Source: an uncultured Acidobacteriaceae bacterium
GTDB lineage: Bacteria > Acidobacteriota > Terriglobia > Terriglobales > Acidobacteriaceae
Direction: 5' to 3'
NCBI GenBank assembly: GCA_903904755.1
Contig: CAIVDV010000013.1
Coordinates: 124,001-188,000, forward strand
DNA length: 64,000 bases
A program made the position numbers and the translations under genes. A model generated the notes under the pieces. That model did no database searches. It had not been told where the DNA came from and saw nothing but the letters and a program-made list of their open reading frames with translations. Shown in pieces: positions 9,144 to 18,237 of the stretch. Numbering within the stretch: position 1 is the stretch's first letter; each line of letters begins with the position of its first letter.

Positions 9144-10151
9144 ATGAACTTTTACGCAATCCGGCATCTGACGCGATTCCGTTATTCAAAGCCAATCAGC
9201 GAAAGCATCATGGAGACGCGCATGCACCCGCGCTCCGATGCCACCCAGCACTGTCTCTCCTTCTCGCTCTCCGTCAGCCCCCGATGCCGCGTCTTCAGCT
9301 ACCGCGACCACCACGGCAACCACGTCCAGCACTTCGACATCCCCGGCGAGCACAACCAGCTCGTCATCGTCGCCGAGAGCCTGGTCGAGCAGCAGCCCAT
9401 CGCCCCCATGCCCAGCTTCCTCTCACCCGACGCCTGGGGAGCGCTCGACGAAATGATCGACGCTGACGACTACGGAGAAATGCTCCTCCCCAGCCGCTTC
9501 GTCCAATCCACCCCCCTCGTCGAAGAGCTCGCCAAAAAGCTCGACGTCGTCCGCCGCGACGACCCCCTCATGCTCCTCCACGAACTCAACCGCAAGCTCT
9601 TCGACTACTTCGAGTACGTGCCCAGCGCCACCCACATCGATTCCCCCATTGACCACGTCATCGCCACAAAACAGGGCGTCTGCCAGGACTTCTCCCACGT
9701 CATGATCGCCCTCCTCCGCCACATCGGCATGCCGGCGCGCTACGTCAGCGGCTACCTCTACCGCGGCCAGGAAGACCACGACCGCTCCACTCCGGACGCC
9801 ACCCACGCCTGGGTTGAAGTCCTGGTGCCCCATCTCAACTGGGTCGGCTTTGACCCCACCAATGACCTCATCGCCGGCCACCGCCACATCCGCACCGCCG
9901 TCGGCCGGGATTACGGCGACGTGCCCCCCACCCACGGCATCTTCCGCGGCGCAACCGCCAGCGAACTCTACGTCGCCGTCCAGGTCACCGCCAGCCACGA
10001 AGCACCCGCCCTCGACAAGCGCCAACCCATCCCCGAAGACTGGAGCGTCCTCGTCGAGCGCGCCCAGCAGCCACCGGAGCGCATCATCCCCATCCTCGAC
10101 TCCCAGCAACTCGTCCAGCAGCAGCAACAGCAACAGCAACAACAGCAGTAA
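9144..10151 (+). CDS. transglutaminase-like family protein with C-terminal polyglutamine tail
   Basis: A 335-residue protein of the COG1305 type. The N-terminal beta domain starts MNFYAIRHLTRFRYSKPISE. The papain-like catalytic core shows Cys in TKQGVCQDFSHVMIALLRHI, His in DATHAWVEVLVPHLNWVGFD and Asp in FDPTNDLIAG, so the Cys-His-Asp triad is intact. The C-terminus has eleven consecutive glutamines, which is unusual for the family. In such cassettes the enzyme is predicted to cleave or rearrange peptide or isopeptide bonds made by the ATP-grasp partner. The ATG at 9144 aligns with relatives and has GAGG six bases before it; an in-frame ATG at 9075 would add 23 residues. The gap to the alpha-E gene is 123 bases. 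Confidence 0.9.
   Translation: MNFYAIRHLTRFRYSKPISESIMETRMHPRSDATQHCLSFSLSVSPRCRVFSYRDHHGNHVQHFDIPGEHNQLVIVAESLVEQQPIAPMPSFLSPDAWGALDEMIDADDYGEMLLPSRFVQSTPLVEELAKKLDVVRRDDPLMLLHELNRKLFDYFEYVPSATHIDSPIDHVIATKQGVCQDFSHVMIALLRHIGMPARYVSGYLYRGQEDHDRSTPDATHAWVEVLVPHLNWVGFDPTNDLIAGHRHIRTAVGRDYGDVPPTHGIFRGATASELYVAVQVTASHEAPALDKRQPIPEDWSVLVERAQQPPERIIPILDSQQLVQQQQQQQQQQQ
10116..10148 (+). repeat. CAG/CAA microsatellite encoding Q11
   Basis: Eleven glutamine codons, a mixture of CAG and CAA, run directly to the TAA stop of the transglutaminase gene. Mixed codons would slow but not prevent slippage. Confidence 0.9.
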
Positions 10152-10252
10152 ACCTCGCTCAAAGACCTCCTTCAACCTCGATTTCGGCCTTTATCCCGCC
10201 ACAGAATTGAGGCAAATCGTTCCATTTAGCGGGAAGGCGCATGAATTCCCTG

Positions 10253-10279
10253 TTGCATCCTGATGTTTTTCCATAGAAT
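10253..10279 (+). promoter_or_regulatory. possible promoter of the TonB-dependent receptor gene
   Basis: TTGCAT (10253) and TAGAAT (10274-10279) resemble -35 and -10 boxes, but the spacing is only 15 bp. The 272-base spacer is more AT-rich than its surroundings, and otherwise holds a near-direct repeat (ACACCAAGACG at 10372, ACACCCAAGACG at 10394) just before the SD. Confidence 0.25.
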
Positions 10280-10423
10280 ATGTAGCAATTCAACAAGAAG
10301 CGGCCACCCGGGAAGCACACCCCCTTACACATCCCGGTAAAGCCCAAGATAGTAGACCGAATACAACGCGGACACCAAGACGTTCGCACGGTAACACCCA
10401 AGACGACTTCTGGAGGAACTGAC

Positions 10424-13400
10424 GTGAAACGATCCCAAATGGGAGCGATGCTTCTTTGCATCCTCATATCCTGCCTTTATGCTTTCGGCCAGTCTTCCAC
10501 CACTTCGCTCCGCGGCGTGATTAAGGACCCTGCCGGAGCGCTGGTACCTGGCGCGACTGTCACCATCACCGACAAGGTCTCGGCCAAGACCCTCTCCACC
10601 ACCTCCAGCAACACCGGCTATTACCAGTTCACTCAAATCACGCCGGCTCGCTACGTCATCACCGTCACGGCTCCAGGTTTCTCCTCCCAGTCCAAGGAAG
10701 CGGAATTGCTGGTCAACCAGCCCGCCACCGTCGACTTCAAGGTCACCGTCGAGGCCAGCGCCGTCACCGTCGACGTCACCGCCAGCGCACAAACGCTGAA
10801 TACCACGGACGCCACGCTCGGCAACTCCATCGACAATGAGACCATTCAGGCCATCCCCATGGAAGGCCGCGATCCCGTCTCCCTGCTCGCCAATCAGCCC
10901 GGCGTGCTCTTCCTCGGCGATGGCAGCACCACCTCAGACAGCCGCCAGGGCGCAGTCTCCGGCAGCCGTTCCGATCAAGGCAACGTCACCCTCGACGGCA
11001 TCGACGACAACGACCAGATCAACGGCTACGCCTTCCTCGGAGTCCTCCGTTCCACCCTCGACTCCACCGAAGAATTTCGCGTCACCACCTCCAACGGCAA
11101 CGCCGATGCGGGTCGTGGCTCCGGCGCCCAGGTTTCCCTCATCACCAAGCGCGGCACCAACAGGTTCCACGGCGCGCTCTACGAGTACAACCGTCCCACC
11201 AACACCATCGCCAACGAGTGGTTCCACAAGCAGACCCAGTTGGCCACAGGCGCGCCCAACCGCCCCACCAAGTACGTCCAGAACACCTTTGGCGGCAGCT
11301 TCGGCGGCCCCATCTGGAAGGACAAGCTCTTCTTCTTCTTCAACTACGAAGGTCTGCGCTACGCAACCAACGTCTCGGTTTCCGCCACCACTCCCTCGGC
11401 CAACTTCCTCGCCGGCAGCATCGGATACGTGGACGTGAATGGCGCAACCCAGACGCTCACACCGCAGCAGATCGCTACCCTCGACGCGGCTTGCACCAAG
11501 TGCACTACGCCGGGCGTAAACACCGCGATTGAGAGCTACCTCGGCACCGAACCCGCCGCCACTGTTCTCGCCGGCGGCGACGGCATCAACAACGGCAGCT
11601 ACAACTTCAGCTCGCCCCTGAAGGGCACGCAGAACACCAACATCTTCAAGCTGGACTACGACCTCAACGCCCGCAACCACCTCTTTGTGCGCGGGAACCT
11701 GCAGAAGGACGTAACCCCCGGCGCGGAGAACCTCCCCGGCCAGCCCGCTGCCTCCACCTCTGTGGATAACACCAAGGGCATCGCCTTCGGCCACACCTGG
11801 ACCCCCTTCTCCTCCTTCACCAACGACCTCCGCTACGCCTACGTCCGTCAGGGATACGGCAGCAGCGGCGTCGGTCAGGGCGACTACGTCTACGTCCGCT
11901 TCCTCACCCAGCCCACCGCTCAAACCCGCGACTCCATCGTCAGCGTTCCGCTGCAGAACATCGTGGAAACCGGCAGCTGGACCAAGGCAAACCACAGCGT
12001 CAGCTTTGGTGGGGAATGGCGTCAGATCCAGAACAACACCGCTACCAACGGCAACTCCTTCAGCGGTGCCAGCACCAATCCGTCATGGCTCTTCACCGGC
12101 GACGCTCCCGATGTCACCACTCTTGGGCTGCCCGATGTTTCCGCCGGCTTCAAGAGCTCCTTTGAGCAGGCCTACTCCACCATCGTCGGCAACGTGCCGG
12201 AACTCAACAGCAACCCCAACTACAAGGTCACCAGCCCGGCCGGCGCAAGCCTCCTGCCGGACGGAGCCATGATCACCCGTCACTTCAAGGCCAACGAGTA
12301 CGAGTATTACCTCCAGGACTCCTGGCGCATCCGTCCCAACCTCACCATCACGGGAGGCATCCGCCACACCCTGCTCCAGACCCCCTATGAAACCAAGGGT
12401 CAGCAAATCGCCCCCACCGTCAACACCCACGAGTGGGCCGCAAACCGTGAGAAGGCCGCACTTCAGGGCACCGTCAACATGCCGGACCTGCTCTTCGCCC
12501 CCAGCGGCAAGTACTACAACAAGCCCGGCTTCTGGGCCAAGGACAAGCTGAACATCGCTCCGCGCCTCTCGGTTGTCTACTCGCCCGACACCAAAACCTC
12601 CATCCGCGCTGGTGCCGGCATGTACTTCGACCACTTCGGCGAGGCACTCACCCACCGCTTCAGCACCCTCGGCTCCTTTGGTCTGGCCTCCCAGCTCCAG
12701 AGCGCTCCCGGCGTAGTCGGCTTTGAGTCGTCGCCCCGCTTCACCGGGCCCCACGATCTCCCCAACCTCCCCATCGCTCCCTCGCCGGCCAGCCAGGCTT
12801 ATCCCTACGCGGTTCCCGATGGCTCCTTCGGCATCAACTGGGGCATCGACAACCAGATACACACCCCATACGTCGAAGCCTTCAACCTCTCGGTCCAGCG
12901 CGAACTCCCCGGCGGCTTCCTCTTTGAAGCAGCCTACGTCGGTCGCCTCGGACGCCACCTCATGCAGCAGTATGACCTTGCCGAGCCGGTAGACTTTAAC
13001 GACCCCAAGGGCGGCGGCGATTACTTCACCGCTGGCACCCAGCTCTCCAAGCTGGCGGACCAGAATGGCGGAGACCCGGGCGCAAGCGTACCCTCGATTC
13101 CGTACTTCGAAGATGTCTTCCCGCAGATGGCGAACCTGGACTACGAAGGCGAAAGCGCCACCCAGGCTGTGTACAGCGATGAGTGGGCGCCCAACCGTTA
13201 CAGCTACGGCGAAACCCAGGCCCTGGCCGACATCGACTTTGGCTGCTACTACGGTTGCCCGAACGGAACACAGTTCTGGGATACCCAGTTCTCCTCGCTC
13301 ATCTCCATCGCAACCCTCGGCTCCAGCTCCTACCATGCCGGGCAGTTCACCCTGCGCCATCCGGCTCGCCACGGCCTCACGCTCGACATGAGCTACACCC

Positions 13401-14092
13401 TCTCCAAGTCCATCGACATGGGTTCCGACGCTGAGCGTTCCGGCACCTCCTACGGCGCTATCCAGAACACCTGGGCGCCCAGGCTGAGCCGCGGCGTCTC
13501 CGACTTCGACACCCGTCACCTCATCACCGTCGACTGGAACTACGCCATCCCCGTCGGCAAGGGCAAGGCTGTACTCGGCACCTCCAGCACCCTGGTCGAT
13601 GCAATCGTCGGCGGCTGGCAGTTTGCCGGCTTGGGTCGCTGGACCAGCGGTCTCCCCTTCGCATTGCTCGAACCCGGCTGGACCACCAACTGGGAACTCC
13701 AGGCCTGGGCCGTCCCCACCACCAACGTCAAGGTTCACAAGCATCTCTCCGGCGGACTGCCGCAGATCTTCGACAACCCCGACGCTATCGGCAACGGCAT
13801 CGCCACCGGCACCCCGGTTCGGCTCCCCTACCCTGGCGAAGCCGGCCCTCGTAACGGCTTCCGTGGAGACGGCGTCTTCAACATCGACTCCTCCATGACC
13901 AAAACCTGGAACATTCGCGAACTCGCCAAGCTCAAGTTCGCGGCCGAAGTCTACAACGTCACCAACTCCGTACGCATGGATACCAACAGCCTCGGAAACG
14001 GCATCAGCTACCCCGGCTTTGGTTTCTATGCTACGGAATTGGGCAGGTTCCCCTTCCGCCGCATGCAGTTCGGCCTCCGTCTCGACTTCTAA
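10424..14092 (+). CDS. TonB-dependent receptor, Oar-like, with carboxypeptidase-regulatory-like N-terminal domain
   Basis: A 1222-residue outer-membrane protein. It starts with a signal peptide (MGAMLLCILISCLYAFGQ). Residues about 25-110 form a CarboxypepD_reg domain (LRGVIKDPAGALVPGATVTI, GYYQFTQITPARYVITV). A plug domain follows (ETIQAIPMEGRDPVSLLANQ, VTLDGIDDNDQING, FRVTTSNGNADAGRGSG), then a long beta-barrel ending in the aromatic RMQFGLRLDF. This architecture is the large acidobacterial receptor family; the ligand, often assumed to be oligosaccharide or peptide, cannot be told from sequence. The GTG at 10424 has GGAGG seven bases upstream. It is transcribed alone and stops at a terminator. 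Confidence 0.93.
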   Translation: MKRSQMGAMLLCILISCLYAFGQSSTTSLRGVIKDPAGALVPGATVTITDKVSAKTLSTTSSNTGYYQFTQITPARYVITVTAPGFSSQSKEAELLVNQPATVDFKVTVEASAVTVDVTASAQTLNTTDATLGNSIDNETIQAIPMEGRDPVSLLANQPGVLFLGDGSTTSDSRQGAVSGSRSDQGNVTLDGIDDNDQINGYAFLGVLRSTLDSTEEFRVTTSNGNADAGRGSGAQVSLITKRGTNRFHGALYEYNRPTNTIANEWFHKQTQLATGAPNRPTKYVQNTFGGSFGGPIWKDKLFFFFNYEGLRYATNVSVSATTPSANFLAGSIGYVDVNGATQTLTPQQIATLDAACTKCTTPGVNTAIESYLGTEPAATVLAGGDGINNGSYNFSSPLKGTQNTNIFKLDYDLNARNHLFVRGNLQKDVTPGAENLPGQPAASTSVDNTKGIAFGHTWTPFSSFTNDLRYAYVRQGYGSSGVGQGDYVYVRFLTQPTAQTRDSIVSVPLQNIVETGSWTKANHSVSFGGEWRQIQNNTATNGNSFSGASTNPSWLFTGDAPDVTTLGLPDVSAGFKSSFEQAYSTIVGNVPELNSNPNYKVTSPAGASLLPDGAMITRHFKANEYEYYLQDSWRIRPNLTITGGIRHTLLQTPYETKGQQIAPTVNTHEWAANREKAALQGTVNMPDLLFAPSGKYYNKPGFWAKDKLNIAPRLSVVYSPDTKTSIRAGAGMYFDHFGEALTHRFSTLGSFGLASQLQSAPGVVGFESSPRFTGPHDLPNLPIAPSPASQAYPYAVPDGSFGINWGIDNQIHTPYVEAFNLSVQRELPGGFLFEAAYVGRLGRHLMQQYDLAEPVDFNDPKGGGDYFTAGTQLSKLADQNGGDPGASVPSIPYFEDVFPQMANLDYEGESATQAVYSDEWAPNRYSYGETQALADIDFGCYYGCPNGTQFWDTQFSSLISIATLGSSSYHAGQFTLRHPARHGLTLDMSYTLSKSIDMGSDAERSGTSYGAIQNTWAPRLSRGVSDFDTRHLITVDWNYAIPVGKGKAVLGTSSTLVDAIVGGWQFAGLGRWTSGLPFALLEPGWTTNWELQAWAVPTTNVKVHKHLSGGLPQIFDNPDAIGNGIATGTPVRLPYPGEAGPRNGFRGDGVFNIDSSMTKTWNIRELAKLKFAAEVYNVTNSVRMDTNSLGNGISYPGFGFYATELGRFPFRRMQFGLRLDF

Positions 14093-14127
14093 ACCCCTCT
14101 GCCGGTTCACTCCGGCAGACAACCACT

Positions 14128-14164
14128 GCGCCGGGACCCGCAAGGTTCCCGGCGCTTTCCTTTT
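14128..14164 (+). terminator. rho-independent terminator of the TonB receptor gene
   Basis: GCGCCGGGA-CCC / GGTTCCCGGCGC form a GC-rich stem with a GCAA loop, followed by TTTCCTTTT. Confidence 0.85.
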
Positions 14165-14266
14165 GGCTCCGTTACATTGGTAGTGCCGCCTATTTGCACT
14201 CTGTTCCCTCCCGTACAGACACGCGGCAATCATCCGTTCTGAAAACCCCGAGGATAGCGCACGACC

Positions 14267-16417
14267 ATGACCTGTCTCCAATCCCGCACCTTCGCCCGCA
14301 TCGCCGCCCTCACCCTCCTCGCCGCCGCTGCCATTGCCGCCCACGCCCAGGCCGCCGACAAGCCCGCCATCTCCCTCGACGAGTACTTCAACACCACCTC
14401 CATCACCGGCGCGCGCATCTCCCCCGACGGCTCCTCAGCCGTCATCGCCACGGAGGCTCCCGACTGGAAATCCAGCACCTTCCGATCCACCCTCTCCCTC
14501 TGGACCTCCCGCGAAGGCCTGCGCCCACTCACCCAATCCGGCAGCGACCTCAACGCCCAGTGGAGCCCCGACGGCAAGTGGATCGCCTTCGAGTCCGACC
14601 GCCCCCTCATCGGCGAGGCCTCCAGCGACGACGGCGCCCCCGCAAAGGACGGTGCCGATGGCGCCACCACCCGCATCTGGCTCATCGCCGCCTCCGGTGG
14701 CGAGGCCCAGCCCCTCTACCGCGAAAAGCTCGATGCCCACACCTTCGCCTGGTCCCCCGACAGCAAAACCATCTACCTTGCTGCCGCCACACCCCTCACC
14801 CATGAGCAGGAAGACGCAAAGAAAGAAGAGTGGAAAGACGTTGTCCGCTGGCGCGAGCAGGAGCGCGGCGACCTCATCCTCGCCCTCCCCGTCGCCGCTT
14901 CCCTCGCCAAAGCCGCCGCCATCCCCGCCCCCCACGACGGCGACCAGCCCGGCGCCAAAACCGAATCCGATCCCGTCCTTCCCACCACGGCCCTCCAAAT
15001 CGCCCAGATTCAAAAGGCCATCAACGAGCTCGCACCCTCCCCCGACGGCAAATCCATTGCCTTGGTCACCGACTCCATCAGCCACCGCATGGAAAGTCCC
15101 ACCCAGGCCGAAATCTACCTCGTCCCCTCCGCCGGCGGTGACCTCCGCCAACTCACCCACAACGAAGCCACCGAAAGCGACCTCCAGTGGTCGCCCGATG
15201 GCAACTCCCTCTACTTCCTCGTTCGCGCCGCCGGCGGCAGCCTTGAAGGCAAATATCGCGACGTCTCAGGCCGCATCTACCGCCTCGACCCCACTGCCGA
15301 CCCAGCCGACAAGTCCATCCAGCGCCTCGGCTCCGACTTCTCCGGCACCTTTGAAGACCTCACCGTCTCCGGCTCCGGTGCTATCTACGCCCTCGGCATC
15401 AAAGGCACCGAGGAGCAGCTCTACCTCCTCGACGGCGCAAAATCCATCCGCCTCCCCGGTCTTGCCGGCAGCTACATCGGCTTCTCCGCTCCCCACTCCG
15501 GCAACAGCCTTCTCGTCCGCTTCGGTGCCATCAACCACCCTACCCAGGTCTACCTCGCCGCTGACGCCTCCCACCCTGACCAGCTCACCCCCCTCACCGC
15601 CGTCAACCCCATCTTTGCCGAGCGCGTCCAGCCCGAGTGGCGCACCTACCAGTGGAAGGCTCCCGACGGTGCCACAGTAGAGGGCGTCCTCATCTTCCCG
15701 CCGGGCAAAAAGGACGCAAAACACCTCCGCCTGCTCACCCTCATCCACGGCGGCCCCGCCGACGCTGACGGCAACCGCTTCGGCGCCGACTGGTACGACT
15801 GGGCAACCCTGGCCGCCAGCAAGGGCTGGCTTGTCTTCCGGCCAAACTACCGTGGCTCCTCCGGATACGGCGACGAATTCATGCTCCAAATCGCCCCCCA
15901 TCTCGTCTCCAAACCCGGCGAAGACATCCTCGCTGGCGTCGATCAACTCGTCAAAGACGGCTTTGCCGACCCAGACCACCTCGCCATCGGCGGATACAGC
16001 TACGGCGGCTACATGACCAACTGGCTCATCACCCAAACCACCCGCTTCAAGGCTGCCGTCACCGGCGCGGGAGCCGTCGAGCACGCCGCCAACTGGGGCA
16101 ACGACGACGAAACCTTCGACGACTCCTGGTACCTCGGCGGACAGCCCTGGGAAGTCCCCGCCATGTACGCCTCCGAAGCCGCTCTCTTCCAGATGAACAA
16201 GGTCAAAACCCCCACTCACCTCGTCCAGGGCGGGGCAGACATCCGCGTCAGCTACCTCGAAGGCGAAACCCTCGAGCGCGCCCTCCAGGCCCTCAACATC
16301 CCACACACCTTCCTCGTCTTCCCCGGCGAAGGACACGGCCTTGGGCACAACCCCTGGCACGGCTACATCAAGGTCCGCGACGAGCTCGACTGGCTCGAAA
16401 AGTACTGCGGCAAGTAG
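14267..16417 (+). CDS. exported S9 family (prolyl oligopeptidase-type) peptidase
   Basis: A 716-residue secreted serine peptidase. The signal peptide MTCLQSRTFARIAALTLLAA ends near HAQAA. Residues about 30-440 form the beta-propeller with WD40-like PD40 repeats (ARISPDGSSAVIA, QWSPDGKWIAFESD, LAPSPDGKSIALVTD). The C-terminal alpha/beta hydrolase domain has GSSGYGDEF, the nucleophile serine in GGYSYGGYMTNW, Asp in QGGADIRVSY and His in PGEGHGLG. Members act as acylaminoacyl or dipeptidyl peptidases on short peptides; this one likely works in the periplasm. GAGGA lies about 11 bases upstream of the ATG. A second S9 enzyme is encoded at 43244-45382. Confidence 0.92.
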   Translation: MTCLQSRTFARIAALTLLAAAAIAAHAQAADKPAISLDEYFNTTSITGARISPDGSSAVIATEAPDWKSSTFRSTLSLWTSREGLRPLTQSGSDLNAQWSPDGKWIAFESDRPLIGEASSDDGAPAKDGADGATTRIWLIAASGGEAQPLYREKLDAHTFAWSPDSKTIYLAAATPLTHEQEDAKKEEWKDVVRWREQERGDLILALPVAASLAKAAAIPAPHDGDQPGAKTESDPVLPTTALQIAQIQKAINELAPSPDGKSIALVTDSISHRMESPTQAEIYLVPSAGGDLRQLTHNEATESDLQWSPDGNSLYFLVRAAGGSLEGKYRDVSGRIYRLDPTADPADKSIQRLGSDFSGTFEDLTVSGSGAIYALGIKGTEEQLYLLDGAKSIRLPGLAGSYIGFSAPHSGNSLLVRFGAINHPTQVYLAADASHPDQLTPLTAVNPIFAERVQPEWRTYQWKAPDGATVEGVLIFPPGKKDAKHLRLLTLIHGGPADADGNRFGADWYDWATLAASKGWLVFRPNYRGSSGYGDEFMLQIAPHLVSKPGEDILAGVDQLVKDGFADPDHLAIGGYSYGGYMTNWLITQTTRFKAAVTGAGAVEHAANWGNDDETFDDSWYLGGQPWEVPAMYASEAALFQMNKVKTPTHLVQGGADIRVSYLEGETLERALQALNIPHTFLVFPGEGHGLGHNPWHGYIKVRDELDWLEKYCGK

Positions 16418-16500
16418 CCCCTGTCCCGCGATACGGCGTGCCCGTCCCACGCCCATTCGCCGCACACACCCGCAACCCGTTATGCTGAAAGCAGAAACCC

Positions 16501-16529
16501 GGGGCATTCTGGTAACTTCCGGAAGCCCC
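16501..16529 (+). terminator. hairpin between S9 peptidase and permease genes (terminator or attenuator)
   Basis: GGGGC/GCCCC, TTC/GAA and GG/CC pair around a TAACT loop, with CTTGCTTTTCT following. A TATGCT box at 16481-16486 precedes it, so the hairpin could also act in the leader of the permease gene. Confidence 0.4.
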
Positions 16530-16559
16530 GCTTGCTTTTCTGCATCCAACACTTAGCCC

Positions 16560-17855
16560 ATGAATCCTGTCCTCGACCCCGTCAAAAACGCGCAAGACGC
16601 CCGCCAGCAGGCATTCCTGCAGACGCTCAAGGATGCGCGGCGAACCATCGCCCTCAAAGAAACCATCAAGCTCGCCGTGGACAGCTTCCGCGCCAGCAAG
16701 GCACGCTTCGCCCTCACCGCGCTCGGCATGGTCATCGGCTCCGCCTCGGTCATCCTCGTCGTCACCATCGGCATGACCGGCCGCGACTACGCCCTCTCCC
16801 TCATCCAGAAAATCGGCACCAACATGGTCGAGTTGGAGTACGCCGGCGGCGGCGCTGTCGGCCAGGAAAACGTCGACTACAACGACTACCTCACCCGCGA
16901 TGACGAAAAAGCCGTCGTCGCAGAGCTCCCCGCCGTCCAGTACAGCTCACCCGTCCTCGAAATGCACGACCGCATCAGCTTCGGCGGCGGCGTCGTCAAA
17001 GACACCCTCGTCCTCGGCGTCGTCCCCCAGTACGAGCAGGTCCGCAACCTCATCATCACCCAGGGCCGCTTCATGGACGACGAAGACGAGGCCGCGCACA
17101 TCAAATGCGCCGTCGTCACCATCCCCTTCGCCCGCGAAATGTTCGGCTCCGCCGATGCCGCCGTCGGCCAGAACTTCACCATCTCCGGCATCCCCTTCAC
17201 CATTATCGGAACCTTCCGCGAAGGCGTCGACACCTTCGGCCAGTCGGAAATCACCGACAACACCATCCTCGTCCCCTACTCAGTCGGCCGCTACTTCACC
17301 GGCTCTGACAACGTAAAGCAGATTTACTTCTCCCTCCGCTCCATGGACGACGTACCCGATGCCACAGCCGCCATCGTTCGCATCGTAAAGGCCCGCCACA
17401 AGCCCCAGTCCGTCTACAAGGCCACCAACCTCAAGGAACTCCTCACCACCGCGGCGCAAATCGCCACCGGCCTCACCGCCGTCCTCATCGCCGTCGCCAT
17501 GGTCACCCTCGCCGTCGGCGGCGTCGGCATCATGAACATCATGCTCGCCAACGTCCGCGCCCGCATCCGCGAAATCGGCATCCGCAAGGCACTCGGCGCA
17601 ACCTCCCGCGAAATCCGCCTCCAGTTCCTCGCCGAGGCAGTCATGATCTCCCTCGCCGGCGGTGTCGTCGGCACCATTCTGGGTCTCGCCCTCCCGGTCG
17701 CCGTGCGCCTCCTTACCGACTACGCCATCCCCATCTCGCCCTGGTCAATCATCGCCGCCCTCGGCGTCTCACTCGTCGTCGGTGTGGTCTTTGGTACCGT
17801 CCCGGCTACCCGCGCCGCCCAAATGGATCCCGTGGAGAGCCTGAAATATGAGTAA
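16560..17855 (+). CDS. ABC transporter permease of the MacB/FtsX type
   Basis: A 431-residue membrane protein with the MacB architecture. After a 45-residue cytoplasmic lead there is TM1 (FALTALGMVIGSASVILVVT), a periplasmic core domain (about 75-300), and three C-terminal TM segments of the FtsX domain, beginning VLIAVAMVTLAVGGVGIMNI. The cytoplasmic coupling motif VRARIREIGIRKALGATSRE and the terminal AARMDPVESL-like end (AAQMDPVESLKYE) are typical. Such permeases couple cytoplasmic ATP hydrolysis to export of lipoproteins, peptides or antibiotics. No ATPase or membrane-fusion gene is adjacent, so its partner must be encoded elsewhere. The last 8 bases overlap the next gene. Confidence 0.9.
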   Translation: MNPVLDPVKNAQDARQQAFLQTLKDARRTIALKETIKLAVDSFRASKARFALTALGMVIGSASVILVVTIGMTGRDYALSLIQKIGTNMVELEYAGGGAVGQENVDYNDYLTRDDEKAVVAELPAVQYSSPVLEMHDRISFGGGVVKDTLVLGVVPQYEQVRNLIITQGRFMDDEDEAAHIKCAVVTIPFAREMFGSADAAVGQNFTISGIPFTIIGTFREGVDTFGQSEITDNTILVPYSVGRYFTGSDNVKQIYFSLRSMDDVPDATAAIVRIVKARHKPQSVYKATNLKELLTTAAQIATGLTAVLIAVAMVTLAVGGVGIMNIMLANVRARIREIGIRKALGATSREIRLQFLAEAVMISLAGGVVGTILGLALPVAVRLLTDYAIPISPWSIIAALGVSLVVGVVFGTVPATRAAQMDPVESLKYE

Positions 17856-18033
17856 CGACGCCGAAAACAAGCCCCTCGCAAAACTGCCCGCCCCCCAGGA
17901 ACCCGACCCCGAAGAGCCCGAAACCAGCACCGGCCCCAGCCTCAAGCTCATGTACGGCCTGCTGGTCGCAGCTCTCCTCTTCGCTATCTTCTTTGCTCTG
18001 GCAATTGTCCGGCCCTTTTACCTGCGCCGCTGA
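17848..18033 (+). CDS. small single-pass membrane protein coupled to the permease
   Basis: A 61-residue protein starting at an ATG inside the permease stop region (ATGAGTAA, 8-bp overlap), which implies translational coupling. It has a charged, proline-rich N-terminal half (LPAPQEPDPEEPETSTGP) and one transmembrane helix (LMYGLLVAALLFAIFFALAI), then ends RPFYLRR. By the positive-inside rule the C-terminus should be cytoplasmic and the acidic N-terminus periplasmic. I do not recognise a family. Its position suggests an accessory subunit of the MacB-like transporter; this is inference. Confidence 0.65.
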   Translation: MSNDAENKPLAKLPAPQEPDPEEPETSTGPSLKLMYGLLVAALLFAIFFALAIVRPFYLRR

Positions 18034-18045
18034 CAGGGCACCGGC

Positions 18046-18225
18046 CTACTCCGCCGCAGCCGCCCGCTCCCGTATCAGCACCGGTATCCCGTCAATCAGC
18101 GGATAGCTCCGCCCACAGCCCCCGCACACAATCGCCTCACCCGCCAGCCGCAACTCCCCATGGCAAGCCGGGCAAGCCAGTGAGCTCAACTGTGATTCCG
18201 AAAAGATTGTGCTGTCTTCAGCCAT
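18046..18225 (-). CDS. Trm112-like zinc-ribbon protein (YcaR/UPF0434 type)
   Basis: A 59-residue protein, MAEDSTIFSESQLSSLACPA then CHGELRLAGEAIVCGGCGRS, ending YPLIDGIPVLIRERAAAAE. The two CxxC pairs (CPAC and CGGC) form a zinc ribbon, and YPLIDGIPVL is the signature of Trm112-like proteins. In bacteria these small proteins are thought to activate methyltransferases. It is the last gene of the yceD-rpmF-plsX run, beginning 12 bases after the plsX stop codon, so it is probably co-transcribed. Confidence 0.85.
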   Translation of the reverse strand: MAEDSTIFSESQLSSLACPACHGELRLAGEAIVCGGCGRSYPLIDGIPVLIRERAAAAE

Positions 18226-18237
18226 CGGCGGCGCGGA

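Noticed and set aside
12083..14344. 753-codon frame antisense to the TonB receptor
   Set aside because: Same reverse-frame composition bias; the receptor is complete on the plus strand.
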